A stretch of DNA of 64,000 bases from Saccharothrix luteola. Lineage in GTDB: Bacteria > Actinomycetota > Actinomycetes > Mycobacteriales > Pseudonocardiaceae. The stretch lies in contig NZ_JAJHUO010000026.1 of NCBI RefSeq assembly GCF_020859565.1, forward strand, positions 90,079 through 154,078. The letters are read 5' to 3'. The notes under the pieces were generated by a model. The model worked only from the letters and a program-made list of their open reading frames with translations, was not told the DNA's origin and did no database searches. Of this stretch, positions 41,298-49,596 are shown one piece after another. Within the stretch, counting starts at the first letter, position 1, and each line of letters starts with the position of its first letter. The position numbers were made by a program, and so were the translations under genes.

Positions 41298-41990
41298 TCA
41301 CGACCGCGCCCGTCCCGACCGTGCCGGCCACGCCGCGCCCAGCACGGCCGCCAGCGTCTCCGGCCGGCTGGTCTGCGGGCAGTGGCCGCCGTCGACCTCG
41401 ATCGCCTCGACCCCGAGCCGCTCGCGCGCCGCGCGGCGCATCCACGACGGTCGCAGCGTGCGGTCGTCGCGCGGCAGGACGTAGGTCGACGGCAGGTCGG
41501 GCACCTCGTGCACCTCGCGGTACGTCGCGGCGGGGTAGAACAGGCGCAGGGTGCGCAGCCCGGCGCGCACACCGGCCAGGTCGCAGTCGTGGAACAGGAA
41601 GTACGAGGCCACCACGGGGTCCGCGGTGGGCGGTTCGGTCAGGGAGCGCCACTCCGGGTTGAACATCTCGCCCGTGTCGACGGCCAGCTCGTCCGCCAGC
41701 GACACGGGGCCGGGGATCATCGCGGCGATCCAGGCCAGGTGGGACGCGCCGAGGGCCCGGGCGATGGCGGGCATCAGCAGGCCGGCGCCGGAGTGGCCCA
41801 CCAGGACCGGGGCCAGCGCGTCGCCCGCTTGGGCGCGGGCGATCGCGGCGTAGTCGGCGGCGCGCAGGTGCGGCTGGTCGGTCGGCAGGTCCACGGCCAC
41901 GGTGCGGTGGCCGCGTCGGCGGAGCAGGTCCTCCACCGGGCGCCACGCCGTGGGCGACTGGGTGGTGCCGTGCACGAAGACGTAGTCCAC
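41298..41990 (-). CDS. Alpha/beta hydrolase
   Basis: An alpha/beta hydrolase (230 aa). The nucleophile elbow GHSGAG puts Ser at residue 67, the oxyanion region is FVHGTTQS near the N-terminus, and DGGHCPQTSRPE supplies the catalytic His. GTG 41990 lies 7 nt after CAGACT, suggesting a leaderless transcript. The gene faces the flavohemoglobin gene end to end. The substrate is unknown. Confidence 0.88.
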   Translation of the reverse strand: MDYVFVHGTTQSPTAWRPVEDLLRRRGHRTVAVDLPTDQPHLRAADYAAIARAQAGDALAPVLVGHSGAGLLMPAIARALGASHLAWIAAMIPGPVSLADELAVDTGEMFNPEWRSLTEPPTADPVVASYFLFHDCDLAGVRAGLRTLRLFYPAATYREVHEVPDLPSTYVLPRDDRTLRPSWMRRAARERLGVEAIEVDGGHCPQTSRPETLAAVLGAAWPARSGRARS

Positions 41991-42123
41991 GGGGTCCAGT
42001 CTGGCGCGGGTCGGGCGGTGGGGGTCGGCGTCGCGGGGTTCCTCATGCTTAACCGAGGTACGGGAACGGTGTTTCCGTACACTTTTCCGCGATGATCACC
42101 CTATTGGGCGACCCGGTGGGAGC

Positions 42124-42552
42124 TCAGCGCTTCGAGTTCGGCTTCCAGACGACCAGTGCCGTCTCGTGCCGCACCGGCACCAGGTCACGGCGGTACGACG
42201 CGTGCACCGACGCGGCGGCGTGCTCGGCCGCGGCCATGGCGGAGGCCAGTTGTTCGGTCAGCTCCTGCACCCTCGCGCGCAGCGCGCCGACCTCGTTCTC
42301 CAGCTCGATGATCCGCTTGACGCCCGCGAGGTTCACGCCCTCCTCCTGCGAGAGCCGTTGCACCTCGCGCAGCAGCACGATGTCGCGCATCGAGTACCGG
42401 CGCCCGCCACCGGACGTGCGGCCCGGCGACACCAGGCCGAGCCGGTCGTAGGCACGCAGGGTCTGCGCGTGCAGACCCGACAGCTGGGCCGCCACGGAGA
42501 TGACGAAGAACGGGGTGTCCTCGTCGGTGCCGGGCGGGAACGGGAAGCTCAC
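42124..42552 (-). CDS. hspR: HspR, MerR-family heat shock repressor
   Basis: An autoregulatory repressor (142 aa) that binds HAIR sites, with DnaK as corepressor in Streptomyces. The MerR-type HTH reads FVISVAAQLSGLHAQTLRAY then DRLGLVSPGRTSGGGRRYS, followed by a coiled-coil LENEVGALRARVQELTEQLA and a basic tail. GTG 42552 overlaps the dnaJ stop (GTGA). It is the last gene of dnaK-grpE-dnaJ-hspR. HAIR sites occur before dnaK and clpB in the window. Confidence 0.96.
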   Translation of the reverse strand: MSFPFPPGTDEDTPFFVISVAAQLSGLHAQTLRAYDRLGLVSPGRTSGGGRRYSMRDIVLLREVQRLSQEEGVNLAGVKRIIELENEVGALRARVQELTEQLASAMAAAEHAAASVHASYRRDLVPVRHETALVVWKPNSKR

Positions 42553-43718
42553 ACCGACCTCTTCTCCAACAGGGCGTTGAGCTCGGCGCGCGGGTCGTGC
42601 ATCGCCGTCGCCGACGCGTAGTTCTCCAACGCCTCCCGGGCCGCGGCGTCCATGTTGTTCGGCACCGCGACGTTCAACGTGATGAGCAGGTCGCCGACCT
42701 GGCCGTCGCGCTTGGCGATGCCCTTGCCCTTGGCCCGCAGCACCCGACCGCTGGCCGTGCCCGCGGGCACCTTCAACGTCACCTTGCCCTCGAGCGTCGG
42801 CACGGTCAACGTGGCGCCGAGCGCCAGCTCGGGGAAGGTCACCGGCACGGTCACGGTCAGGTCGTTGCCCGACCGGCCGAAGATCGGGTGCGGGTTGACG
42901 TGCACGAGCACGAACAGGTCGCCCGCGGGCCCGTTGTTGCGCCCCGGCTCGCCCTGCCCGGCCAGCCTGATCCGCTGGCCGTCGTCGACGCCGGCCGGGA
43001 TCCGGATGGTCAACGTCCGGGTCTTCGTGCTCACGCCGTCGCCCGCGCACTCCGGGCACGGGTCGTCCACGATCCGCCCGGTGCCCCGGCAGTCGGCGCA
43101 CGGCTCGGAGAACGCGAACGCGCCCTGGCTGCGGGTGACCAACCCGGCGCCGCCGCAGTTCGTGCACGTCCGCGGCGACGTGCCGGGACGCGCGCCGGAA
43201 CCCGCGCACGTGCCGCAGGTCGCCGGGCTGGACAGCCGCATGGGCACGGTCGCGCCCTTGACGGCCTCGGTGAAGTCGATCCGGACGTCGGTCTCGACGT
43301 CCTCGCCGCGCCGCGGCCTGGTCGCCGACGTGGACGTGCCGCCCCGGCGGTTGAACAGGCCGCCGAGCAGGTCGCCGAGCCCGCCCATGCCACCGGCCTG
43401 CTGCGCGCCCTGGCGGCCGAACAGGTCGCCGACGTCGAACCCGCCGCCGGTGCCGAACCCGCCGGGGAACCCGCCGCCCCCGGAGAAGAGGCGGCGGGCC
43501 TCGTCGTACTGCTTGCGCTTCGCGGTGTCCGACAGCACGCCGTACGCCTCGGACACCGCCTTGAACCGCGCCTCGGCCTTGGCGTCACCGGGGTTGGCGT
43601 CGGGGTGCAACTCCCGCGCCAACTTCCGGTACGCCTTCTTGATCTCGTCGGCCGAGGCGTCGGAGGTGACGCCCAGCTCGCGGTAGAAGTCCTTCTCGAT
43701 CCAGTCGCGAGCGCTCAA
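42549..43718 (-). CDS. dnaJ: Chaperone protein DnaJ
   Basis: A J-domain cochaperone (389 aa) that stimulates DnaK ATPase. The J domain carries HPD in ARELHPDANPGD (about residue 38). A Gly/Phe-rich linker follows, then four zinc repeats CGTCAGSG, CTNCGGAG, CADCRGTG and CPECAGDG, and the C-terminal peptide-binding domain. It is 18 bp downstream of grpE in the dnaK operon. Confidence 0.97.
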   Translation of the reverse strand: MSARDWIEKDFYRELGVTSDASADEIKKAYRKLARELHPDANPGDAKAEARFKAVSEAYGVLSDTAKRKQYDEARRLFSGGGGFPGGFGTGGGFDVGDLFGRQGAQQAGGMGGLGDLLGGLFNRRGGTSTSATRPRRGEDVETDVRIDFTEAVKGATVPMRLSSPATCGTCAGSGARPGTSPRTCTNCGGAGLVTRSQGAFAFSEPCADCRGTGRIVDDPCPECAGDGVSTKTRTLTIRIPAGVDDGQRIRLAGQGEPGRNNGPAGDLFVLVHVNPHPIFGRSGNDLTVTVPVTFPELALGATLTVPTLEGKVTLKVPAGTASGRVLRAKGKGIAKRDGQVGDLLITLNVAVPNNMDAAAREALENYASATAMHDPRAELNALLEKRSV

Positions 43719-43736
43719 CGGACGCCGCCCCCCTTC

Positions 43737-44483
43737 TCAGTCCTGCTGCTCTTCGACCGGCTTCTCGACGGCCTCTTCGACGACCGGCTGCTCGGCGGCG
43801 GCCGGTTCGTGGTCGGTCACGGCGACCAGCGCGGGCCGCAGCACGCGCTCGCCGAACCGGTAGCCGCGACGCAGCACGGCGGTGACGGTCGGCCCGCTGA
43901 CGTCCGGCGAGGTGCCGTGCTGCACGGCCTCGTGGACGGACGGGTCGAACTCCTCGCCCTCGTGCCCGAACGGCTCCAGGCCGGTGCCGTGCAGCGCGCT
44001 GACGAGCTTGTCGGCCACCGCCTTGAACGCGCCGGTGAGGTCGCCGTGCGTGCCGGCCCGCTCGATGTCGTCGAGCACGCCGAGCAGCTCGCCCGCCACC
44101 TGCGCCTTGGCCGTGGCGACCACCAGTTCCCGGTCGCGCTCGACGCGCTTGCGGTAGTTGGCGTACTCCGCGGTCAACCGCTGCAGGTCGGCGGTCCGCT
44201 CGTCGAGCTGGGCCTTCAGCTCGACGGACGGGTCGTCGGCCAGGGCCGCTTCGGCCGGCGGCTCGGGCGCGGCGTGCTTGCCGCCGCCCTCCGAACCGAC
44301 CTCGGGCGAACCGGTCGAACCGGCCTCCGGCTCGACCGGGGCGTCGGCCTGCGACGCCTCGGTCCGCGACGTCCCGGCCTGCGCGTTCTCGTCCGCCGGG
44401 CTCTCCCGCACCTGACCCGTCTCCGGGTCGATGCGCCTGCGGTCGCGCACCACCACGTGGGGCTGTTCCTCGGGCTGGGTCAC
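43737..44483 (-). CDS. grpE: Nucleotide exchange factor GrpE
   Basis: The ADP-ATP exchange factor for DnaK (248 aa). A long acidic, disordered N-terminus of ~85 residues is typical of actinomycetes. The core has a dimeric coiled coil (DLQRLTAEYANYRKRVERDR), then LGVLDDIERAGTHGDL and FGHEGEEFDPSVHEAVQ. An Ala/Val/Glu-rich tail follows RVLRPALVAVTD. The ATG overlaps the dnaK stop by 4 bp. Confidence 0.97.
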   Translation of the reverse strand: MTQPEEQPHVVVRDRRRIDPETGQVRESPADENAQAGTSRTEASQADAPVEPEAGSTGSPEVGSEGGGKHAAPEPPAEAALADDPSVELKAQLDERTADLQRLTAEYANYRKRVERDRELVVATAKAQVAGELLGVLDDIERAGTHGDLTGAFKAVADKLVSALHGTGLEPFGHEGEEFDPSVHEAVQHGTSPDVSGPTVTAVLRRGYRFGERVLRPALVAVTDHEPAAAEQPVVEEAVEKPVEEQQD

Positions 44484-46333
44484 TTCTTCTCGTCCTCGTC
44501 GACGATCTCCGCGTCCACCACGTCGTCGGCCTTCGGCGCGTCACCGGCGGTGGTGCCACCGGTGGCGCCCGCGGCGTCGGCCGTGGGTGCGGCGTTGGCG
44601 TACAGGGACTGGCCGATGGCCTGGGACTCCGTGGCGAGCTTCTCCACCGCGGCGCGGACCTTGGCGATGTCCTCGCCCTTGAGCGCCTCGGTGGTCTCGG
44701 CGAGGGCCGCGGTGACCTTCTCCTTGACGTCGGCCGGGAGCTTGTCCTCGTTCTCCTTGAGGACCTTCTCCGTCTGGTAGACGAGCGTCTCGGCCTGGTT
44801 GCGGACCTCGGCCTCGTCGCGGCGGCGCTTGTCCTCCTCCGCGTGCGCCTCAGCGTCCTTGATCATCTGCTCGATGTCGTCCTTCGGCAGCGCGGAGCCG
44901 CCGGTGATCGTCATCCGCTGCTCCTTGCCCGTGCCCATGTCCTTCGCGGACACGTGCACGATGCCGTTCGCGTCGATGTCGAAGGTGACCTCGATCTGCG
45001 GGACGCCGCGGGGCGCGGGCGGCAGGCCGGTCAGCTCGAACATGCCGAGCTTCTTGTTGTCCCGGGCGAACTCGCGCTCACCCTGGAACACCTGGATCTG
45101 CACGGACGGCTGGTTGTCGTCGGCCGTGGTGAAGATCTCCGAGCGCTTGGTCGGGATGGTCGTGTTGCGCTCGATGAGCTTGGTCATCACGCCGCCCTTG
45201 GTCTCGATGCCCAGGGACAGCGGGGTGACGTCGAGCAGCAGGACGTCCTTGACCTCGCCCTTCAGCACACCGGCCTGCAGGGCCGCGCCGACCGCGACGA
45301 CCTCGTCCGGGTTGACGCCCTTGTTCGGCTCACGGCCGCCGGTCAGCTCCTTGACCAGCTCGGCCACGGCGGGCATGCGGGTGGAACCGCCGACCAGCAC
45401 CACGTGGTCGATGTCGCCGACGCTGATGCCGGCGTCCTTGATCACGTTGTTGAACGGCGCGCGGGTGCGCTCCAGCAGGTCGTTGGTGATGCGCTGGAAC
45501 TCGGCGCGCGACAGCGTCTCGTCCATGAACAGCGGGTTCTTGTCCGCGTCCACGGTGATGTAAGGCAGGTTGATGGAGGCGTTGTTCGAGCTGGACAGCT
45601 CGATCTTCGCCTTCTCGGCGGCCTCGCGGATCCGCTGCAGCGCCATCTTGTCCTTGGTCAGGTCGATGCCGTTGCTCTGCTTGAACCGCTCGACCAGCCA
45701 GTCCACGATGCGCTGGTCCCAGTCGTCACCACCGAGGTGGTTGTCACCGGAGGTCGCCTTGACCTCGACCACGCCCTCGGCGAGCTCGAGCAGCGAGACG
45801 TCGAACGTGCCGCCACCGAGGTCGAAGACCAGGATGGTCTGCTCCTTGTCGCCCTTGTCGAGGCCGTAGGCCAGGGCGGCGGAGGTGGGCTCGTTGACGA
45901 TGCGCAGCACGTTGAGGCCCGCGATCTGGCCGGCCTCCTTGGTGGCCTGGCGCTGCGCGTCCTCGAAGTAGGCGGGGACGGTGATCACCGCGTCGGTGAT
46001 CTCCTCGCCCAGGTACGCCTCGGCGTCGCGCTTGAGCTTCATCAGCACGCGCGCGCTGATCTCCTGCGGCGTGTACTTCTTGCCGTCGACGTCGTCGGTG
46101 CGCCAGTCCGTGCCGATGTGGCGCTTCACGGACCGGATCGTCCGGTCGACGTTGGTCACCGCCTGGTTCTTGGCGGGCTGACCGGTGAGCACCTCGCCGT
46201 TCTTGGCGAAGGCCACGATGGACGGTGTGGTGCGCGACCCCTCGGAGTTGGCGATCACCGTCGGCTCGCCACCTTCGAGAACGGCGACGACGGAGTTGGT
46301 CGTCCCAAGGTCGATGCCGACCGCTCGCGCCAT
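44480..46333 (-). CDS. dnaK: Chaperone protein DnaK (Hsp70)
   Basis: The Hsp70 chaperone (617 aa). It shows the ATPase phosphate 1 motif GIDLGTTNSVVAV at the start, IVNEPTSAALAYG, LVFDLGGGTFDVSLLE, the linker KDVLLLDVTPLSLGIET, and the C-terminal tail VVDAEIVDEDEK. ATG 46333 has AGGAGG 7 nt upstream; longer in-frame reading has no match. Two HAIR sites lie upstream, so heat-inducible release from HspR is expected. Confidence 0.98.
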   Translation of the reverse strand: MARAVGIDLGTTNSVVAVLEGGEPTVIANSEGSRTTPSIVAFAKNGEVLTGQPAKNQAVTNVDRTIRSVKRHIGTDWRTDDVDGKKYTPQEISARVLMKLKRDAEAYLGEEITDAVITVPAYFEDAQRQATKEAGQIAGLNVLRIVNEPTSAALAYGLDKGDKEQTILVFDLGGGTFDVSLLELAEGVVEVKATSGDNHLGGDDWDQRIVDWLVERFKQSNGIDLTKDKMALQRIREAAEKAKIELSSSNNASINLPYITVDADKNPLFMDETLSRAEFQRITNDLLERTRAPFNNVIKDAGISVGDIDHVVLVGGSTRMPAVAELVKELTGGREPNKGVNPDEVVAVGAALQAGVLKGEVKDVLLLDVTPLSLGIETKGGVMTKLIERNTTIPTKRSEIFTTADDNQPSVQIQVFQGEREFARDNKKLGMFELTGLPPAPRGVPQIEVTFDIDANGIVHVSAKDMGTGKEQRMTITGGSALPKDDIEQMIKDAEAHAEEDKRRRDEAEVRNQAETLVYQTEKVLKENEDKLPADVKEKVTAALAETTEALKGEDIAKVRAAVEKLATESQAIGQSLYANAAPTADAAGATGGTTAGDAPKADDVVDAEIVDEDEKK

Positions 46334-46370
46334 TGGATTCCTCCTGGTAGTGCGTGTATGAGAGCCCCGC

Positions 46371-46391
46371 GTTGAGCGGTACCGGCTCAAG
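46371..46391. promoter_or_regulatory. HAIR operator 1 upstream of dnaK
   Basis: TTGAG (46372-46376) and CTCAA (46386-46390) form an inverted repeat in GTTGAGC...GGCTCAAG with a 9-bp spacer, matching the HspR-associated repeat. It lies 38 bp before the dnaK ATG. Confidence 0.85.
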
Positions 46392-46410
46392 TTTAGCCGG
46401 CGCCGGCGGA

Positions 46411-46431
46411 CTTGAGTCCACCCGGCTCAAT
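46411..46431. promoter_or_regulatory. HAIR operator 2 upstream of dnaK
   Basis: CTTGAGT...GGCTCAAT holds TTGAG and CTCAA (46426-46430) arms with a 9-bp spacer. It is 40 bp upstream of the first site, about four helical turns, which would let two HspR dimers bind the same DNA face. Confidence 0.85.
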
Positions 46432-46502
46432 CTTTCTGCCTGTCCAACGGACGGCGGTGTCGCGGTGTTCCCGGCGCGAGGTGATCCGGGACACTCGTCC
46501 GC

Positions 46503-47066
46503 ATGGAGTCACCCGCCGACATGATGGCCGCCATCACCGCGTCGATGCTCGCGCGCACCGGCCGCACGCTGGACGAATGGGTCGAGCTGGTCGAGGCGAG
46601 CTCACTCGACCCGGTGGACCGGAAGGCCGTCCGGGCGTGGCTGCGCGACGTGCACGGGGTGAAACAGAACTCGCAGTGGACGATCGCGGACGCGGCGGCG
46701 CGGCGGGCGGGGTGGACCGAGCCCACGTTCACCGAGTACGTCGAGTCGCAGTACTCGGGGCGCAAGGCGGCGCTGCGACCGCTGTTCGACCGGATCGCGA
46801 CGCTGGCGCTCGGGCTGGGCGAGGATGTGCGGGCCGAGGGTCGGGCGACCTACGTGCCGTTCGTGCGGGGGCGGCAGTTCGCGGCCGTGCAGGCGTTGGC
46901 GTCGCGGGTGGACCTCGGCCTGCGGTTCACCACCGCGCCCGAGAGCGACCGGTTGACGCCCGGCGGCCCCGGCCAGGCGACGCACAAGGTGTCGCTGACG
47001 GGGGCCGACGAGCTGGACGGCGAGGTGGAGGCGCTGCTGGTGGCGGCGTACGAGCAGAACGCCTAG
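46503..47066 (+). CDS. DUF4287/DUF5655 domain protein
   Basis: A protein of 187 aa with two unknown-function domains. An N-terminal DUF4287-like helix-rich part runs MMAAITASMLARTGRTLDEW then WLRDVHGVKQNSQWTIADAA. A C-terminal DUF5655-like part follows (ALRPLFDRIATLALGLGEDV, RQFAAVQALASRVDLGLRF, HKVSLTGADELDGEV). Such proteins bind neither known cofactors nor DNA for certain. The stop TAG shares CTAG with the convergent DUF4097 gene. Confidence 0.85.
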   Translation: MESPADMMAAITASMLARTGRTLDEWVELVEASSLDPVDRKAVRAWLRDVHGVKQNSQWTIADAAARRAGWTEPTFTEYVESQYSGRKAALRPLFDRIATLALGLGEDVRAEGRATYVPFVRGRQFAAVQALASRVDLGLRFTTAPESDRLTPGGPGQATHKVSLTGADELDGEVEALLVAAYEQNA

Positions 47067-47851
47067 GCGGCGGGCCGCACCGTCACGTCGCCGCTGTCGG
47101 TGCGCAGGTGCAGCTCGGCGGAGCCGTTCGGGTCGTTCTTCACGTCGACCTTCTGCTCACCGCTGCCGGCGTCCACGTCGATCTTGTACGCGCCCTGGGG
47201 GACGGTGACGTTCAGGCTGCCGCTGCCCATGTCGGCGCGCACGGAGTTGACGGCGACGATGGCCACGTCCACGTCGCCGGAGTCGGAGTCGATGGTCACC
47301 GAGCCGCTCATGTCGACCAGCCTGGTGCTGCCGGAGCCGACCCGGCCGGTGAAGTCGCCGCCGACGGCGGTCGCGTCCAGGTCGCCCGAGTCGTTGTCGA
47401 CGCGCACCGGGCCCGCCACCTCGCGGACCGTCGTGCTGCCGGAGCCGACTTCGACGTCGACGCTCGCCACGCCTTCGAGGTGGACGTCACCGGAGCTGTT
47501 CCGGCCGGTGACCTTGACGTCCTTGGACGGGACGGTCACCTCGTAGTCCACCGAGCACTGGTTGCCGCAGCCGTCGAGGACGAGGGTGGAGCCCTCCATG
47601 CGGTGGGAGACGCCGCCGGGCTTGTCCGAGCCCTTCGGGTACTCGACGCGCCGGCGGACCTGGGTCTCGGTGACGCCCTCCTGGCCGCGGACCGTCACGT
47701 CGCCCGAGCCGTTCTGCAACCGCACCTCGGTCACCTGGTCGGACACCGCGTGCGTGTCGTCGAACGTGTTGTGGACGAGTCGCACGCACGACGTGAGCGC
47801 CAGCGCCGCGGTCACCGCCACTCCGACCGTCAACGCGATCCGCTTAACCAC
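47063..47851 (-). CDS. DUF4097-type beta-helix lipoprotein
   Basis: An exported protein (262 aa). The N-terminal KRIALTVGVAVTAALALTSC is a lipoprotein signal with lipobox LTSC. The rest is repeated short strands around SGDV and GSGS units (VRLQNGSGDVTV, VTGRNSSGDVHL, VRVDNDSGDLDATA, VTIDSDSGDVDV), a right-handed beta-solenoid typical of DUF4097. It may form an adhesive or envelope-stress structure; function is unknown. GTG 47851 has GAGGGGGCAGC upstream. The convergent stop overlaps in CTAG. Confidence 0.88.
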   Translation of the reverse strand: MVKRIALTVGVAVTAALALTSCVRLVHNTFDDTHAVSDQVTEVRLQNGSGDVTVRGQEGVTETQVRRRVEYPKGSDKPGGVSHRMEGSTLVLDGCGNQCSVDYEVTVPSKDVKVTGRNSSGDVHLEGVASVDVEVGSGSTTVREVAGPVRVDNDSGDLDATAVGGDFTGRVGSGSTRLVDMSGSVTIDSDSGDVDVAIVAVNSVRADMGSGSLNVTVPQGAYKIDVDAGSGEQKVDVKNDPNGSAELHLRTDSGDVTVRPAA

Positions 47852-48011
47852 CGCTGCCCCCTCGTCAGGCGTCAAGATGTCGAGGTCCAAGCTAGGGGCA
47901 CCCGACCGGCGCGCCCACCAGGGAGGCCCCCGACCGATACGGGGGCTGTCCCTACCCCTCCGGTCAGCGGACCGTCAGCGGCCCGGCGTGTTCCGAACGG
48001 TGAACTCGGGG

Positions 48012-48581
48012 TCAGGCCAGGGATTCGACGACGGCGCGCAGGGCCGGGGCGGAGCGGGCCGGGTCGACCAGGAAGCGCTGCGAGGCGATGACGTGCGTCT
48101 CCGTCATCCGCTCCCACACCATGCCCTGCACCGGCACCTCGGTGATGACCAGCCGGAACGGCTTCACGTACCGCCCGAGCCTGCCCTCCACCCCGCGCAC
48201 CACCTCGCCGATCGGCAACGCGCCCCGCGACGTCACGTACCGCTGGTCGTACTCGGCCGCGGCCGCGGCCAGCGCCAGCACCGCCGCCCTCAGCGCGGGC
48301 CTGATCTGCAACGACGCGCCGGCCGGGTCGGCGGGCGAGCCGCCGGCCAGCTCGGCGCGGGCGTGGTCGAGCACGTCGGCCCACCAGCCGAGCCACTCCT
48401 CCGCCGCGGCCGCGCGGTCGACCCCCGCCGGCACCACCACGGGCACCGACGGGTCCAGGCCGGGCAGCTCGGGCACGGTCTCGACCGAGAGCGCGAGCGT
48501 GTCCCGGACGAACAGCGCGGTGTTGACCGTGTGACTCGTCCCGTGCGACACCTGCCACGACTCACGACCTGCGAACCTCAT
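48012..48581 (-). CDS. Hypothetical protein
   Basis: A protein of 189 aa with an alpha/beta look and no export signal. Segments are SHTVNTALFVRDTLALSVET, AAAEEWLGWWADVLDHARAEL, AVLALAAAAAEYDQRYV and FRLVITEVPVQGMVWERMTE. ATG 48581 is chosen because the sequence begins to look conserved there; longer in-frame starts run into the TetR gene region. I do not recognise a family. It lies just downstream of the TetR regulator (+24 bp), possibly in the same transcript. Confidence 0.55.
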   Translation of the reverse strand: MRFAGRESWQVSHGTSHTVNTALFVRDTLALSVETVPELPGLDPSVPVVVPAGVDRAAAAEEWLGWWADVLDHARAELAGGSPADPAGASLQIRPALRAAVLALAAAAAEYDQRYVTSRGALPIGEVVRGVEGRLGRYVKPFRLVITEVPVQGMVWERMTETHVIASQRFLVDPARSAPALRAVVESLA

Positions 48582-48604
48582 GCCACCAGTGTCCCGCGTG
48601 AAGG

Positions 48605-49138
48605 TCATCCGCCGAGCATCAGAAGGGACACGACGGGCTCCAAATCCTCCGCCATTGGGGGGAAATCCGCGATCAACGCCTGGATCAGGAGCCCGTCGAG
48701 GCCCGCGAGGACCGCCCGCAGCGCCACGGGGTCGCGCGGGCCGGCCACCTCGGCCATGAGCGAGATCCACCGACGGGCCGCCGCGCGCAGCTCCGGCCGG
48801 CGCGCCGCCAGCAGGTACAGCTCGTACTCGGCGAGCGTGCGGCCCCGGTGCGGGCCGGCGGCGTCGGCGATGAACCGCGCCACCGCCGCGGGCGTCAGGG
48901 CCACCTCGCGGAAGCTCGCGGCCATCTCGTCGGCCGACCACGTGAGCGTGGCGATCAGCAGGTCGTCCAACGTCGCGTAGTAGTAGGTCGTCGACGTCGT
49001 CGGCACGCCCGCCTCACGCGCCACGGACCGGTGGCTCACCCCGGCCACGCCGTCCCGTGCCACGACCCGCAGCGTGGCCGCCAGGATCTCCCGCCGACGC
49101 CGGTCGCCCCGCACCCGCCGGCCGTCAGGCGGCGGCAC
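48605..49138 (-). CDS. TetR/AcrR family regulator
   Basis: A one-component repressor (177 aa). The N-terminal HTH reads REILAATLRVVARDGVAG and VSHRSVAREAGVPTTSTTYY, typical of TetR. The C-terminal ligand domain is helical. It overlaps the start region of the SMR efflux gene by 14 bp and follows it in one operon, so it probably represses the efflux gene and itself and is released by a toxic cationic compound. Confidence 0.92.
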   Translation of the reverse strand: MPPPDGRRVRGDRRRREILAATLRVVARDGVAGVSHRSVAREAGVPTTSTTYYYATLDDLLIATLTWSADEMAASFREVALTPAAVARFIADAAGPHRGRTLAEYELYLLAARRPELRAAARRWISLMAEVAGPRDPVALRAVLAGLDGLLIQALIADFPPMAEDLEPVVSLLMLGG

Positions 49139-49457
49139 CGCTGCCCACCTCGATGGCCACCACGCCCGCGATCACGAGCAGCAGCCCGACCACCATCGTG
49201 GGGTTCAGCGGCTCCTTGAACACCAGCACGCCGATGCTCGCGACCGCGGCGATCCCGAAGGCGCACCAGATCGCGTACGCCACGCCGATCGGCATGCCCA
49301 GCTGCAGCACCTTGCTCAACGCGCCGAACGCGACGACGTACCCCACGATGACCACGACCGACGGGATCGGCTTGGAGAAGCCCTCGGAGAGCTTGAGGAA
49401 CACGGTGGCGGTGACCTCGCCGATGATCGCCACGGCCAGCACCAGGTACACGAGCAC
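49125..49457 (-). CDS. Small multidrug resistance (SMR) efflux protein
   Basis: A four-helix proton antiporter (110 aa). The membrane Glu is in IIGEVTATVFLKLSEGF (Glu14 region). YAIWCAFGIAAVASIGVLVF and FKEPLNPTMVVGLLLVIAGV are the family motifs. It is closest in pattern to the EmrE/QacE type. It is followed by its TetR regulator in the same operon and preceded by a GAAC/GTTC dyad. Confidence 0.93.
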   Translation of the reverse strand: MLVYLVLAVAIIGEVTATVFLKLSEGFSKPIPSVVVIVGYVVAFGALSKVLQLGMPIGVAYAIWCAFGIAAVASIGVLVFKEPLNPTMVVGLLLVIAGVVAIEVGSGAAA

Positions 49458-49476
49458 GTCCCGCCCCCAACAAGTT

Positions 49477-49488
49477 GAACGTCTGTTC
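49477..49488. promoter_or_regulatory. Candidate TetR operator before the SMR gene
   Basis: GAACGTCTGTTC has perfect 4-bp arms (GAAC/GTTC) and sits just after a TAGACT -10 (read on the minus strand, 49493-49498), at the expected transcription start of the SMR-tetR operon. A dyad there is suited to autorepression. Confidence 0.5.
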
Positions 49489-49530
49489 CACTAGTCTACC
49501 GGCCCTATGTGATCGGCCACGTCCAAGTGG

Positions 49531-49544
49531 TTACCGGTCAGTAA
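49531..49544. promoter_or_regulatory. FadR/TetR-type operator before etfD
   Basis: TTACCGGTCAGTAA is an imperfect palindrome 53 bp before the etfD ATG. It lies just upstream of a TAGGCT -10 (49552-49557). The same 13-mer (TTACCGGTCAGTA) occurs before fadE5 at 62336. Its position would block RNA polymerase. Confidence 0.65.
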
Positions 49545-49596
49545 TCGGGCGTAGGCTGCCCAGCCAGGAGAACGGACGAGAAAGGCCGCCACCACA

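Noticed and set aside
42597..44780. Long plus-strand open frame opposite dnaJ and grpE
   Set aside because: It is an antisense shadow; both genes below it match their families over the full length.
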